From positions 62,001-126,000 of the forward strand of contig NZ_LT607803.1 of NCBI RefSeq assembly GCF_900090195.1: DNA of 64,000 bases, written 5' to 3'. Source of the stretch: Variovorax sp. HW608. Its GTDB lineage: Bacteria > Pseudomonadota > Gammaproteobacteria > Burkholderiales > Burkholderiaceae_C. The notes under the pieces are model-generated. The model saw only the letters and a list, made by a program, of their open reading frames with translations. It did not search any database and had not been told where the DNA came from. Positions within the stretch are counted from its first letter, which is position 1, and each line of letters starts with the position of its first letter. Shown one piece after another: positions 35,466 through 44,143 of this stretch. The position numbers and the translations under genes are program-made.

Positions 35466-36398
35466 ATGAATGAGCGAGCCGACGAAGCGGTCCTGACCGC
35501 CGACACCGAAGCGTCCCCGCCGGTCGAAGAGGCCAAGAACCCGCTGCTGGTGGCGCTCGGCGATCGCGTTCGCAACCTGCGCGCGCGCCGGGGGCTCACG
35601 CGCAAGGCGGTGGCGCAGGCGGCCAACGTGTCGGAGCGCCATCTGGCCAATCTCGAATACGGCATCGGCAACGCCTCGATCCTGGTGCTGCAGCAGGTCT
35701 CGGGCGCGCTGCACTGCTCGCTGGCCGAGCTGGTCGGCGACGTCACCACCAGCTCGCCCGAATGGCTGCTGATCCGCGAGCTGCTGGAGCACCGCAATGA
35801 AGCCGATCTGCGCCGCGCCCGCATCGCGCTCGGCGAGCTGCTCGGCACCGCCGCGGGCGACCCGGCGCGGCGCCGCCGCGTCGCCCTGGTGGGGCTGCGC
35901 GGCGCGGGCAAGTCCACGCTCGGCCAGATGCTGGCGGACGACCTCGACGTGCCTTTCATCGAGCTGAGCCGCGAGATCGAGAAGTTCGCCGGCTGCAGCG
36001 TGCGCGAGATCCACGACCTCTACGGCACCAACGCCTACCGCCGCTACGAGCGCCGCGCGCTGGAGGAAACCATCCAGATCTACAGCGAGGTGGTGATTGC
36101 CACGCCGGGCGGCATCGTCTCCGACCCGGCCACCTTCAACGAGCTGCTCGCGCACTGCACCACCGTCTGGCTGCAGGCCGCGCCCGAGGAGCACATGGGC
36201 CGCGTCGCCGCGCAGGGCGACACCCGGCCGATGGCCGCGAGCAAGGAGGCCATGGACGACCTGCGCCGCATCCTCGCCGGCCGCGCCGCCTTCTATTCGA
36301 AGGCCGACCTGACCGTCGACACCAGCGGGCACGGCCTCGCCGAGAGCTTCCAGCTGCTGCGCAGCGCCGTGCGCGAAACCATGCCCCACGAAGGCTGA
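35466..36398 (+). CDS. boxR: Benzoyl-CoA-responsive repressor BoxR
   Basis: A 310-residue regulator of the BzdR/BoxR type. The N-terminal HTH_XRE domain (about 30-90: GDRVRNLRARRGLTRKAVAQAANVSERHLANLEYG) is fused to a shikimate-kinase-like domain (about 140-305) with P-loop GLRGAGKSTLGQ. In this family the kinase-like domain senses benzoyl-CoA and releases repression. It lies between, and divergent from, the boxD/ligase unit and directly upstream of boxCBA; candidate TGCA-type operators occur on both sides. Confidence 0.93.
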   Translation: MNERADEAVLTADTEASPPVEEAKNPLLVALGDRVRNLRARRGLTRKAVAQAANVSERHLANLEYGIGNASILVLQQVSGALHCSLAELVGDVTTSSPEWLLIRELLEHRNEADLRRARIALGELLGTAAGDPARRRRVALVGLRGAGKSTLGQMLADDLDVPFIELSREIEKFAGCSVREIHDLYGTNAYRRYERRALEETIQIYSEVVIATPGGIVSDPATFNELLAHCTTVWLQAAPEEHMGRVAAQGDTRPMAASKEAMDDLRRILAGRAAFYSKADLTVDTSGHGLAESFQLLRSAVRETMPHEG

Positions 36399-36452
36399 CC
36401 GGCCTCCGGCTGGCCCCACCGCCCCACTTCCTGTAAAAAATTCATTCCAGGG

Positions 36453-36513
36453 TTGACGCGCCTCAAAACATGCAGCATGATGCATGTCCATGCGATAGGC
36501 GAATGCACTATTG
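36453..36513 (+). promoter_or_regulatory. boxC promoter with TGCA-type operators
   Basis: TTGACG at 36453 and CATGAT at 36476 form a -35/-10 pair with a 17-bp spacer. TGCA-N6-TGCA (36471-36484) overlaps the -10, matching the operator architecture described for BzdR. ATGCACTATTG at 36503 repeats the motif seen upstream of boxD. Binding by BoxR would block the polymerase. Confidence 0.6.
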
Positions 36514-36546
36514 TTCCTCGATGCCCCCGAACCCAAGGAGACCGAC

Positions 36547-38217
36547 ATGGCCGAAACCGCCGCTCACCCCGCCCGCGTGGACTACCGCACCGACCCCACG
36601 CAGTACCGTCACTGGAAGCTGAGCGTCGAAGGCTCGGTCGCCCGCCTGTCGCTCGACATCGCGGAAGACGGCGGCATCCGCCCCGGCTACAAGCTCAAGC
36701 TCAACAGCTACGACCTGGGCGTGGACATCGAGCTGCATGACGCGCTGAACCGCGTGCGCTTCGAGCACCCGGAAGTGCGCTCGGTCATCGTCACCAGCGG
36801 CAAGGACCGGATCTTCTGCTCGGGCGCCAACATCTTCATGCTCGGCGTGTCGAGCCATGCCTGGAAGGTGAACTTCTGCAAGTTCACCAACGAGACCCGC
36901 AACGGCATCGAGGATTCGTCGAAGCACTCGGGCCTGAAGTTCGTCGCCGCGGTCAACGGCGCCTGCGCCGGCGGCGGCTACGAACTCGCGCTGGCCTGTG
37001 ACGAAATCATCCTGGTCGACGACCGCTCTTCTTCCGTCTCGCTTCCCGAAGTGCCGCTGCTCGGCGTGCTGCCCGGCACCGGCGGCCTGACCCGCGTGAC
37101 CGACAAGCGCCACGTGCGCCACGACCTCGCCGACATCTTCTGCACCAGCGTCGAAGGCGTGCGCGGCCAGCGCGCGGTCGACTGGCGCCTCGTCGATGCG
37201 ATCGCCAAGCCGGCGCAGTTCGGCGCCGCGGTGCAGGAACGCGCCGCCAAGCTCGGCGAAGGCAGCCACCGCCCTGCGGGTGGCAAGGGCGTGCAGCTCA
37301 CCCGCGTCGAGCGCGAGGACGGTCCCGACAGCCTGCGTTATGAATACGTGACCGTGGAGATCGACCGCGCCCGTCGCACCGCGACCTTCACCGTCAAGGC
37401 GCCGAAGACCGCGCAACCCACCGACATCGCCGGCATCGAGGCCGCGGGCACCGCGTGGTGGCCGCTCGCGATGGCGCGCCAGCTCGACGACGCCATCCTC
37501 TCGATGCGCACCAACGAACTCGACGTCGGCACCTGGCTGCTCAAGACCGAAGGCGATGCGAAGGCAGTGCTGGCCAGCGACGCCACCGTGCTCGCCAACA
37601 AGGACCACTGGCTGGTGCGCGAAACCATCGGCCTCTTGCGCCGCACGCTGGCGCGCCTCGACGTGTCGTCGCGCAGCCTGTTCGCGCTGATCGAATCGGG
37701 CTCGTGCTTCGCCGGCACGCTGGCCGAGCTGGCCTTCGCGGCCGACCGCGCCTACATGCTCGCGCTGCCCGACGACGCCGACAAGGCGCCGAAGCTCCAG
37801 CTGAACGAATTCAACTTCGGCTTCTTCCCGCTGGTGAACGACCAGTCGCGCCTGCAGCGCCGCTTCTATGAAGAGTCCGCGCCGCTGGAAGCCGCCCGCG
37901 CCGCCGCCGGCAAGGCACTCGACGCCGACGAGGCGCTCAAGCTCGGCCTCGTGACCATGGCGCCCGACGACATCGACTGGGACGACGAGATCCGCATCGC
38001 GATCGAAGAGCGCGTCGCCATGTCGCCCGATGCCTTGACCGGCCTCGAAGCCAACCTGCGCTTCGCGAGCAAGGAAAACATGATCACGCGAGTCTTCGGC
38101 CGGCTCTCGGCCTGGCAGAACTGGATCTTCAACCGCCCGAACGCCGTCGGCGAGAAGGGCGCCCTCAAGGTGTACGGCACCGGCCAGAAGGCTGGCTTCG
38201 ACATGAACCGCGTCTGA
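36547..38217 (+). CDS. boxC: Benzoyl-CoA-dihydrodiol lyase BoxC
   Basis: A 556-residue crotonase-superfamily enzyme that opens the ring of the 2,3-epoxidised benzoyl-CoA by hydrolytic C-C cleavage, giving 3,4-dehydroadipyl-CoA semialdehyde and formate. The first crotonase-like domain carries KDRIFCSGANIFMLG and VAAVNGACAGGGYELALACDEI; a second related half follows (ESGSCFAGTLAELAFAADRAYML). CAAGGAGA lies ahead of the ATG at 36547. First gene of boxCBA. Confidence 0.96.
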   Translation: MAETAAHPARVDYRTDPTQYRHWKLSVEGSVARLSLDIAEDGGIRPGYKLKLNSYDLGVDIELHDALNRVRFEHPEVRSVIVTSGKDRIFCSGANIFMLGVSSHAWKVNFCKFTNETRNGIEDSSKHSGLKFVAAVNGACAGGGYELALACDEIILVDDRSSSVSLPEVPLLGVLPGTGGLTRVTDKRHVRHDLADIFCTSVEGVRGQRAVDWRLVDAIAKPAQFGAAVQERAAKLGEGSHRPAGGKGVQLTRVEREDGPDSLRYEYVTVEIDRARRTATFTVKAPKTAQPTDIAGIEAAGTAWWPLAMARQLDDAILSMRTNELDVGTWLLKTEGDAKAVLASDATVLANKDHWLVRETIGLLRRTLARLDVSSRSLFALIESGSCFAGTLAELAFAADRAYMLALPDDADKAPKLQLNEFNFGFFPLVNDQSRLQRRFYEESAPLEAARAAAGKALDADEALKLGLVTMAPDDIDWDDEIRIAIEERVAMSPDALTGLEANLRFASKENMITRVFGRLSAWQNWIFNRPNAVGEKGALKVYGTGQKAGFDMNRV

Positions 38218-38251
38218 TCATTCGTCCCACGAACACGGAAGGAAACAAGTC

Positions 38252-39679
38252 ATGAGCACGATCAACTACAGCGAGAAGATTCCGAACAACGTCAACCTGA
38301 GCGAAGACCGCACCCTGCAGCGGGCGCTCGAGAGCTGGCAGCCGAACTTCATCAACTGGTGGGACGACGTCGGGCCCGAGGGCTCGACCAACTTCGACGT
38401 CTACCTGCGCACCGCGGTGAGCGTCGATCCGAACGGCTGGGCCCAGTTCGGCCACGTGAAGATGCGCGACTACCGCTGGGGCATCTTCCTGAATCCGGGC
38501 GACGCCAGCCGCGAGATCCACTTCGGCGACCACAAGGGCGAGAAGGCCTGGCAGGACGTGCCCGGCGAGCATCGCGCCAACCTGCGCCGCATCATCGTCA
38601 CGCAGGGCGACACCGAGCCGGCGTCGGTCGAGCAGCAGCGCCACCTGGGCCTCACCTGCCCGAGCCAGTATGACCTGCGCAACCTGTTCCAGGTCAACGT
38701 CGAGGAAGGCCGCCACCTGTGGGCCATGGTCTACCTGCTGCACAAGTACTTCGGCCGCGACGGCCGCGAAGAGGCCGAGGCCCTGCTGCAGCGCCAGTCC
38801 GGCGACCAGGACCACCCGCGCATCCTCGGCGCCTTCAACGAGAAGACGCCCGACTGGCTGGCGTTCTTCATGTTCACCTACTTCACGGACCGTGACGGCA
38901 AGTTCCAGCTCTCGGCGCTGGCCGAAAGCGCGTTCGATCCGCTGTCGCGCACGACCAAGTTCATGCTGACCGAGGAAGCGCACCACATGTTCGTCGGCGA
39001 GAGCGGCGTCTCGCGCGTGCTGCAGCGCACCGCGCAGGTCATGAACGAGCTCAAGACGGACGATCCGAAGAAGGTGCGCGAGGCCGGCGCGATCGACCTC
39101 GGCACCATCCAGCGCTACCTGAACTTCCACTACAGCGTCACCATCGACCTCTTCGGCGCCGACCAGTCGAGCAATGCCGCGATCTTCTACAGCTCCGGCC
39201 TCAAGGGCCGCTACGAAGAAGGCAAGCGCACCGACGACCACGTGCTCAAGGGCCAGACCTACAAGGTGCTCGAAGTGCAGAACGGCCAGCTCGTCGAGAA
39301 GGAAGTGCCGATGCTCAACGCGCTCAACGAAGTGCTGCGCGACGACTTCATCAAGGACTCGATGGCCGGCGTCGCCCGCTGGAACAAGGTGCTCGAGAAG
39401 GCCGGCATCCCGACCCGCCTCACGGTGCCGCACAAGGCCTTCAACCGCCAGATCGGCGCGCTCGCCGGCATCAAGATGTCGCCCGAAGGCCGGGTGGTGA
39501 GCGAGGCCGAATGGAACGCCAAGAAGGGCGAATGGCTGCCGACGCCCGAAGACTTCGCTTTCGTGGCATCGTTGATGGGCCGCGTGGTCGAACCGGGCAA
39601 GTTCGCGAACTGGATTGCGCCGCCGGTCATGGGCATCAACCGCCAGCCGGTCGATTTCGAATATGTAAGGTTTGGCTGA
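38252..39679 (+). CDS. boxB: Benzoyl-CoA 2,3-epoxidase, oxygenase subunit BoxB
   Basis: A 475-residue di-iron oxygenase. Metal-binding motifs are VEEGRHLWAMVYLLHKYFG (about 149-167) and LTEEAHHMFVGESG (about 240-253), the two ExxH-type helices of the four-helix bundle. It inserts one oxygen atom of O2 into benzoyl-CoA to give the 2,3-epoxide, with electrons from BoxA. GGAAGGAAA precedes ATG at 38252. It is separated from boxA by 129 bp containing a double-hairpin repeat. Confidence 0.97.
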   Translation: MSTINYSEKIPNNVNLSEDRTLQRALESWQPNFINWWDDVGPEGSTNFDVYLRTAVSVDPNGWAQFGHVKMRDYRWGIFLNPGDASREIHFGDHKGEKAWQDVPGEHRANLRRIIVTQGDTEPASVEQQRHLGLTCPSQYDLRNLFQVNVEEGRHLWAMVYLLHKYFGRDGREEAEALLQRQSGDQDHPRILGAFNEKTPDWLAFFMFTYFTDRDGKFQLSALAESAFDPLSRTTKFMLTEEAHHMFVGESGVSRVLQRTAQVMNELKTDDPKKVREAGAIDLGTIQRYLNFHYSVTIDLFGADQSSNAAIFYSSGLKGRYEEGKRTDDHVLKGQTYKVLEVQNGQLVEKEVPMLNALNEVLRDDFIKDSMAGVARWNKVLEKAGIPTRLTVPHKAFNRQIGALAGIKMSPEGRVVSEAEWNAKKGEWLPTPEDFAFVASLMGRVVEPGKFANWIAPPVMGINRQPVDFEYVRFG

Positions 39680-39697
39680 ACAATTGACAAAGGCCCA

Positions 39698-39794
39698 CCA
39701 GGAACACCGCGGAACCGGCTTTGCCGGGCCGCTGGTGTTGCCCCCGGTAGGGGGTTGGCGAAGCGACACGAAGTGCGCGCAGCCTGGGGGCGAG
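39698..39794 (+). repeat. Double-hairpin repeat between boxB and boxA
   Basis: Second copy of the element at 26902-26993. The nested stem GCGG-aa-CCGGC-ttt-GCCGG-g-CCGC is followed by CCCCC-ggta-GGGGG, then a GAAGCGACACGAAGTGC segment and CTGGGGG. It ends about 14 bp before the boxA start, so the boxA ribosome-binding site follows it directly. In an mRNA it would sit between two catalytic subunits of one enzyme. Confidence 0.8.
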
Positions 39795-39808
39795 CAAGGA
39801 GAATCACG

Positions 39809-41089
39809 ATGGACATGGCCGTTGAAGTGAAGGTGATCAGGCAGCACCTGATCGACCCCGAAATCTGCATCCGTTGCAATACCTGCGAGGCGACCTGTCC
39901 TGTCAACGCGATCACGCACGACGATCGCAACTACGTGGTTCGTGCCGACGTCTGCAACAGCTGCATGGCCTGCATCTCGCCGTGCCCGACCGGCTCGATC
40001 GACAACTGGCGCACCATGCCCGCCGCGCGCGCCTATTCGATCGAGGAGCAGTTCACCTGGGACGAACTGCCGGCCGAACTCACGCCGGAGCAGCTCGAAG
40101 CCGAAGGCCTGGGCGCGGCCGATGAAGTGCAGCTGCAAGCCGCCGCCCCCGCGGTGCCGCAGCCGGCATCCGCACCGGGCGAAGTGGCGTTCAACTCCGC
40201 CCAGTACGGCGCCACCGTGCCGCCATGGTCGGCCGCGCATGCGTACACCAACCTCTACCCGCCGAAGGCGCCGACCACCGCGACCGTCGTCGGCAACTTC
40301 AATTGCACCGAGGCGGGCTACGAGAACCAGACGCACCACATCGTGCTCGACTTCGGCGGCATGCCCTTCCCGGTGCTCGAAGGCCAGTCGATCGCGATCA
40401 TCCCGCCGGGCGTCGATGCCAACGGCAAGCCGCATTTCGCGCGCCAGTACTCGATCGCCAGCCCGCGCAACGGCGAGCGGCCCGGCTACAACAACGTCTC
40501 GCTGACGGTGAAGCGCGTGCTGCAGGACCACCAGGGCAAGCCGGTGCGCGGCGTGTGCAGCAACTATGTGTGCGACCTCAAGGTCGGCGACAAGGTGCAG
40601 GTCATCGGGCCCTTCGGCAATTCCTTCCTGATGCCGAACCACCCGAAGTCGCACATCGTGATGATCTGCACCGGCACCGGCAGCGCACCGATGCGCGCCA
40701 TGACCGAGTGGCGCCGGCGCCTGCGCAAGAGCGGCAAGTTCGAAGGCGGCAAGCTGATGCTGTTCTTCGGCGCACGCACGCAGCAGGAGCTGCCGTACTT
40801 CGGCCCGCTGCAGACGCTGCCCAAGGACTTCATCGACATCAACTTCGCGTTCTCGCGCACGCCGGCGCAGCCCAAGCGCTACGTGCAGGATGCGATGCGC
40901 GAGCGCAAGGCCGACCTCGCCGAACTGCTGAAGGACGGCCAGAGCCACTTCTACGTGTGCGGCCTCAAGAGCATGGAAGAGGGCGTGGTGCTCGCGCTGC
41001 GCGACATCGCGACCGAAGCCGGCCTCGACTGGGACACCATCGGCGCCGCCCTCAAGCGCGAAGGGCGCCTGCACCTCGAGACTTACTGA
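39809..41089 (+). CDS. boxA: Benzoyl-CoA 2,3-epoxidase, reductase subunit BoxA
   Basis: A 426-residue NADPH:BoxB reductase. The N-terminus has two ferredoxin-type 4Fe-4S motifs (Cys 20, 23, 26, 30 and 49, 52, 55, 59). An acidic Ala/Pro linker (about 90-135) leads to an FNR-like domain with [11 protein letters not shown] (FAD), [12 protein letters not shown] (NADP) and a C-terminal LETY. AAGGAG precedes ATG at 39809; an in-frame ATG two codons later is also possible. Last gene of boxCBA. Confidence 0.96.
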   Translation: MDMAVEVKVIRQHLIDPEICIRCNTCEATCPVNAITHDDRNYVVRADVCNSCMACISPCPTGSIDNWRTMPAARAYSIEEQFTWDELPAELTPEQLEAEGLGAADEVQLQAAAPAVPQPASAPGEVAFNSAQYGATVPPWSAAHAYTNLYPPKAPTTATVVGNFNCTEAGYENQTHHIVLDFGGMPFPVLEGQSIAIIPPGVDANGKPHFARQYSIASPRNGERPGYNNVSLTVKRVLQDHQGKPVRGVCSNYVCDLKVGDKVQVIGPFGNSFLMPNHPKSHIVMICTGTGSAPMRAMTEWRRRLRKSGKFEGGKLMLFFGARTQQELPYFGPLQTLPKDFIDINFAFSRTPAQPKRYVQDAMRERKADLAELLKDGQSHFYVCGLKSMEEGVVLALRDIATEAGLDWDTIGAALKREGRLHLETY

Positions 41090-41096
41090 CGGCGGC

Positions 41097-41528
41097 TCAA
41101 GCCTCGAACCCCAGCAGCTTGCGCAGCAGCCCGGTGAGCTGCTCGCGCTCGGCCTCGCTCAGCCGTGCGGCCACGGCGTCGACATAGATCGCGGACTTCG
41201 CGGCGTTCTCCTGCAGCATCCGGCGGCCTGCGTCGCTCAGACACAGGCAGAAGCTGCGCGCGTCCAGCGGCGACCGGTCGCGGTGCAGGAGCCCCTTGCC
41301 GACCGTGCGCACCACGAGGTCGCTGCAGGTGTTGAGGTCGAGCCCGATGTCCTCTGCGATCTGCCGCTGCGAAGCGCCGGGCCGCTGCTGCACCGCCACC
41401 AGCAGCGCGAGCTGGCGCGGCGTCACGGCATCGCCATAGACCTCCGAGAACACGGCCTCGCACTCGAAGTGCGCGCGGCGCAGCAGGTGCGGCAGGTTGT
41501 GAAGAAGGCGGACCCTCGGTTCTGGCAT
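41097..41528 (-). CDS. MarR-family transcriptional regulator
   Basis: A 143-residue winged-helix repressor. TPRQLALLVAVQQRPGASQRQIAEDIGLDLNTCSDLVVRTVGKGLLHRDRSPLDAR is the MarR wHTH with the wing DPLDAR-like segment. Flanking helices form the dimer interface. It converges on boxA with only 7 bp between stops, so the target is uncertain; the adjacent methyltransferase, 24 bp upstream on the same strand, may be co-transcribed. Confidence 0.88.
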   Translation of the reverse strand: MPEPRVRLLHNLPHLLRRAHFECEAVFSEVYGDAVTPRQLALLVAVQQRPGASQRQIAEDIGLDLNTCSDLVVRTVGKGLLHRDRSPLDARSFCLCLSDAGRRMLQENAAKSAIYVDAVAARLSEAEREQLTGLLRKLLGFEA

Positions 41529-41552
41529 GCGCTGAATGTAGCGCCCGCGGCC

Positions 41553-42368
41553 TCAGGGCTTGCGCGCCGCCACCAGCACCGCGGGCATCGGCACTTCGTA
41601 GCCGCCTTCCGTCCTGTAGGGCTCCAGCGCGTCGAGGATCGCATCGTCGATCGCGTCGAGCACCTCGGCGCGCTGCCGCTGCAGCGTGCCGCGCGTGCGC
41701 ACCGTGCCGGTCTTGACCGCCAGCAGGATCTGCTCGCCCGAGGCCGCGCGCCAGCTCTGCGGCAGGCGCGTCACCACGCCATCGGCGAAGCCCGCCTCGG
41801 CCAGCGCCTTCTCGCTCGTCGTTGCGTCCGCGAACTGGAACATGGCCGGCCCGACCGGCAGGCCGACCTCCAGCGAGCCGAGCGAGGCGATCGCCTCCAG
41901 CACCGCGCCGAAGAGCCGCGCCTGCTGCGGCACCTCCCACACCGTGAACGCGAGCCGTCCGCCGCGCTTGAGCACGCGCAAGGCTTCGCGGAAGAACTGC
42001 GGCGGATCGGGAAAGTGCAGCACCCCGTAGTTCGACACGATCGCGTCGAAGTGCTCGGCTTCGAACGGCAGGCTGCCGGCGTCGGCCTCGACGAAGCTCG
42101 CAGCCGGATAGCGCCGCGCGGCGAGCCGCACCTGCTCGGCGGAGAAATCGATCCCGACGACCTCGGCCCCGCGCGCGAGCGCCGCACCGGCCGCATAGCC
42201 GGCGCCGCAGGCCGCGTCGAGCACGATGCTGCCCGTGGCCATCTGCGCGGCGTCGAGCAGCGGCGCGATCGATTGCGTCGTCAAGCCCGAGAGGAGGTCG
42301 TCGTAGCTCGCGCACACCGCCGGGTCCGCCCAGCCGGCGTGCTCGAAATCGCGGAAGGCATCGCTCAT
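41553..42368 (-). CDS. Class I SAM-dependent methyltransferase
   Basis: A 271-residue methyltransferase. Motif I is VLDAACGAGYAAGAAL, the SAM ribose-binding acidic residue follows in VVGIDFS, and VSNYGVLHFPDPPQFFREALRVLKRGGRLAF covers motifs IV-V. The C-terminal half resembles the Methyltransf_11/UbiE-like group. The substrate is not apparent. It lies upstream of the MarR gene on the same strand. Confidence 0.87.
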   Translation of the reverse strand: MSDAFRDFEHAGWADPAVCASYDDLLSGLTTQSIAPLLDAAQMATGSIVLDAACGAGYAAGAALARGAEVVGIDFSAEQVRLAARRYPAASFVEADAGSLPFEAEHFDAIVSNYGVLHFPDPPQFFREALRVLKRGGRLAFTVWEVPQQARLFGAVLEAIASLGSLEVGLPVGPAMFQFADATTSEKALAEAGFADGVVTRLPQSWRAASGEQILLAVKTGTVRTRGTLQRQRAEVLDAIDDAILDALEPYRTEGGYEVPMPAVLVAARKP

Positions 42369-42474
42369 GGGTCACCTCCGTACGGTCGCACGATGGTGCG
42401 CGGCCACAAAGGCAGTGTCAATCGAGCGGCTCCTCCGGATAAAGTAGCCCGCTTTGCATCGACAGGAGTCGCGC

Positions 42475-42888
42475 ATGACGAAGCCGGAATCGACCGAGGG
42501 TCCGCCGCCGTCCCAGCTGATCGACGAAAGAATCGCCGGGCTCGGCGACTGGCGCGGCGCGACGCTCGCCCGCATGCGCAAGCTCATCAAGGAGGCGGAC
42601 CCGGGCGTCGTCGAGGAATGGAAGTGGATGGGCACGCCCGTCTGGGAGCACGACGGAATCCTCTGCACGGGCGAGACCTACAAGTCGGTCGTCAAGCTCA
42701 CCTTCGCCAAGGGTGCGTCGCTGGACGACCCGGCCGGGCTCTTCAATTCGAGCCTGGACGGCAAGGTGCGGCGCGCGATCGACATCCATGAGGGCGAGAC
42801 GGTGGACGCGGGCGCGTTCAAGGCGCTCATCCAGGCAGCGATCGCGCTCAACAGCGCTGCGAAGGCCCGGCCGAAGCGGGCCAGATAG
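42475..42888 (+). CDS. DUF1801-domain protein
   Basis: A 137-residue protein resembling the DUF1801 (YdhG-like) fold: LARMRKLIKEADPGVVEEWKWMGTPVWEHDGILC and YKSVVKLTFAKGASLDDPAGLFNSSLDGK. Function unknown. ATG at 42475 has CAGGAG upstream. A basic tail ends in KARPKRAR. Confidence 0.72.
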   Translation: MTKPESTEGPPPSQLIDERIAGLGDWRGATLARMRKLIKEADPGVVEEWKWMGTPVWEHDGILCTGETYKSVVKLTFAKGASLDDPAGLFNSSLDGKVRRAIDIHEGETVDAGAFKALIQAAIALNSAAKARPKRAR

Positions 42889-42923
42889 GCGGCCAGGCCG
42901 CAGGGCGGCTCTCCCGCGAACCG

Positions 42924-43046
42924 TCATGCGCGGCTGGATTGCGCGACGTCTGCCGCTGCGGCCTTGGGCGCCTGCGGCTTGGGCTCGCAGGCCGCCAACG
43001 AGGCCAGTGCCGCGCAGGCGAGAAGCAGCGCGAGGGCTCGGTTCAT
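42924..43046 (-). CDS. Very small lipoprotein
   Basis: A 40-residue open frame that is too short for routine calling but well supported: AAGGAGG lies 6 bp before ATG at 43046, the leader MNRALALLLACAALASLAAC ends in the lipobox LAAC, and the mature part is only about 21 residues with Lys/Pro/Ala. Outer-membrane sorting is predicted because Glu, not Asp, follows the Cys. Role unknown. Confidence 0.6.
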   Translation of the reverse strand: MNRALALLLACAALASLAACEPKPQAPKAAAADVAQSSRA

Positions 43047-43102
43047 GGCGTCCTCCTTGGGGTCGTGGCGATGAGACCCGAACGCCTTGATTCTGGCGCG
43101 GC

Positions 43103-44143
43103 TCAGGGTTCCTTGCCGGATTTCAGCGGGTAGCCCGACTCGCGCCACGCCTTCATACCGCCGTCCAGCGCCACCGCGCGCGCGAAGCCCATCGAGCGCA
43201 GCGTCGCGGCCGCCAGGGTGGAGATGTAGCCCAGCTCGCAGCAGGCGAGGATGCGGCGCGTCGGGTCCGGCAGGTCCTGGTTCACGCGCAGTTCGAGCTG
43301 CCCGCGCGGCAGCAGCCGGGCGCCGGGGATGTGGCCCCCTTCATAGGCATCGCGCTCGCGCACGTCGAGCACGATGAGGTCGTCCTCCTGCGCTTCGACG
43401 CGCGATTTCAGCTCGGCGAGCGACATGAACGGCACCGCCGCCGTCGCCTCGGCCAGCAGGCTGGCCACCGTCTTGCCGCCGCTCATGTTCGTGCGCAGCG
43501 CCTCGGTGATGTGCGTGGGCATCGTGAGGTTGAGGTTGCGCATCATCTCCACGAACTCGGCGCGGTCGCGCTTCTGCAGGCGCGGATTGGTCGCGATCTC
43601 GTCGCCGATGGTCGAATGGCTGCGTCCCTTGTAGTCGTGCGCCGGATAGACCTTGAGCGCGGGGTCGAGCTTGAGCACCTTGTTGAAGAGGCTGTCGTAG
43701 AGCTGTTCCGGATCGCCGCTCGGCAGGTCGGTGCGGCCGGTCGCGCCGATGAGCAGGGTGTCGCCGGTGAAGATCTTGTCCTCCACCAGCAGGCACATCG
43801 AATCGGCGGTGTGCCCCGGCGTGTGCAGCGCCTGCAGCCGCAGCTTGCCGAGCACCACCATCTCGCCGTCGCCGATGCGCATGTCGACGAAGGGCGCGGG
43901 GCTCGCGCGGTGCATCACCACCGGCACGCCCAGCCGGCGCGCGAGTTCGCGCGTGGCCGAGAAGTGATCGGCATGCGTGTGCGTGTCGATCAGGTAGCGG
44001 ATGCGGACCCCGTCGTGCGCGGTGAGCGCGATGTAGTGGTCGATCTGGCTCAGCTCCGGATCGATCAGCGCGGCCACGCAGGTCTGGTCGCACCCGACGA
44101 GGTACGACTGGCAGCCGCCGGTGGCGATCTGCTCGAAGACCAT
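43103..44143 (-). CDS. Persulfide dioxygenase-rhodanese fusion
   Basis: A 346-residue two-domain enzyme. Residues 1-240 form a metallo-beta-lactamase domain of the ETHE1 type with THTHADHFS (H55, H57, D59, H60), HTPGHTADS and TGDTLLIGATGRTD; it oxidises glutathione persulfide to sulfite. Residues about 250-346 are a rhodanese domain with the catalytic cysteine in CELGYIS, where canonical domains have CxxGxRS. Fusions of this kind in Burkholderiales link persulfide oxidation to thiosulfate metabolism. Its ATG overlaps the upstream peroxiredoxin stop as TGATG. Confidence 0.88.
   Translation of the reverse strand: MVFEQIATGGCQSYLVGCDQTCVAALIDPELSQIDHYIALTAHDGVRIRYLIDTHTHADHFSATRELARRLGVPVVMHRASPAPFVDMRIGDGEMVVLGKLRLQALHTPGHTADSMCLLVEDKIFTGDTLLIGATGRTDLPSGDPEQLYDSLFNKVLKLDPALKVYPAHDYKGRSHSTIGDEIATNPRLQKRDRAEFVEMMRNLNLTMPTHITEALRTNMSGGKTVASLLAEATAAVPFMSLAELKSRVEAQEDDLIVLDVRERDAYEGGHIPGARLLPRGQLELRVNQDLPDPTRRILACCELGYISTLAAATLRSMGFARAVALDGGMKAWRESGYPLKSGKEP

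Noticed and set aside
38165..41074. A 969-codon open frame antisense to boxB and boxA
   Set aside because: The box proteins are unmistakable on the other strand, and the antisense product is a charged repeat of His/Arg/Ala/Val with no domain pattern.
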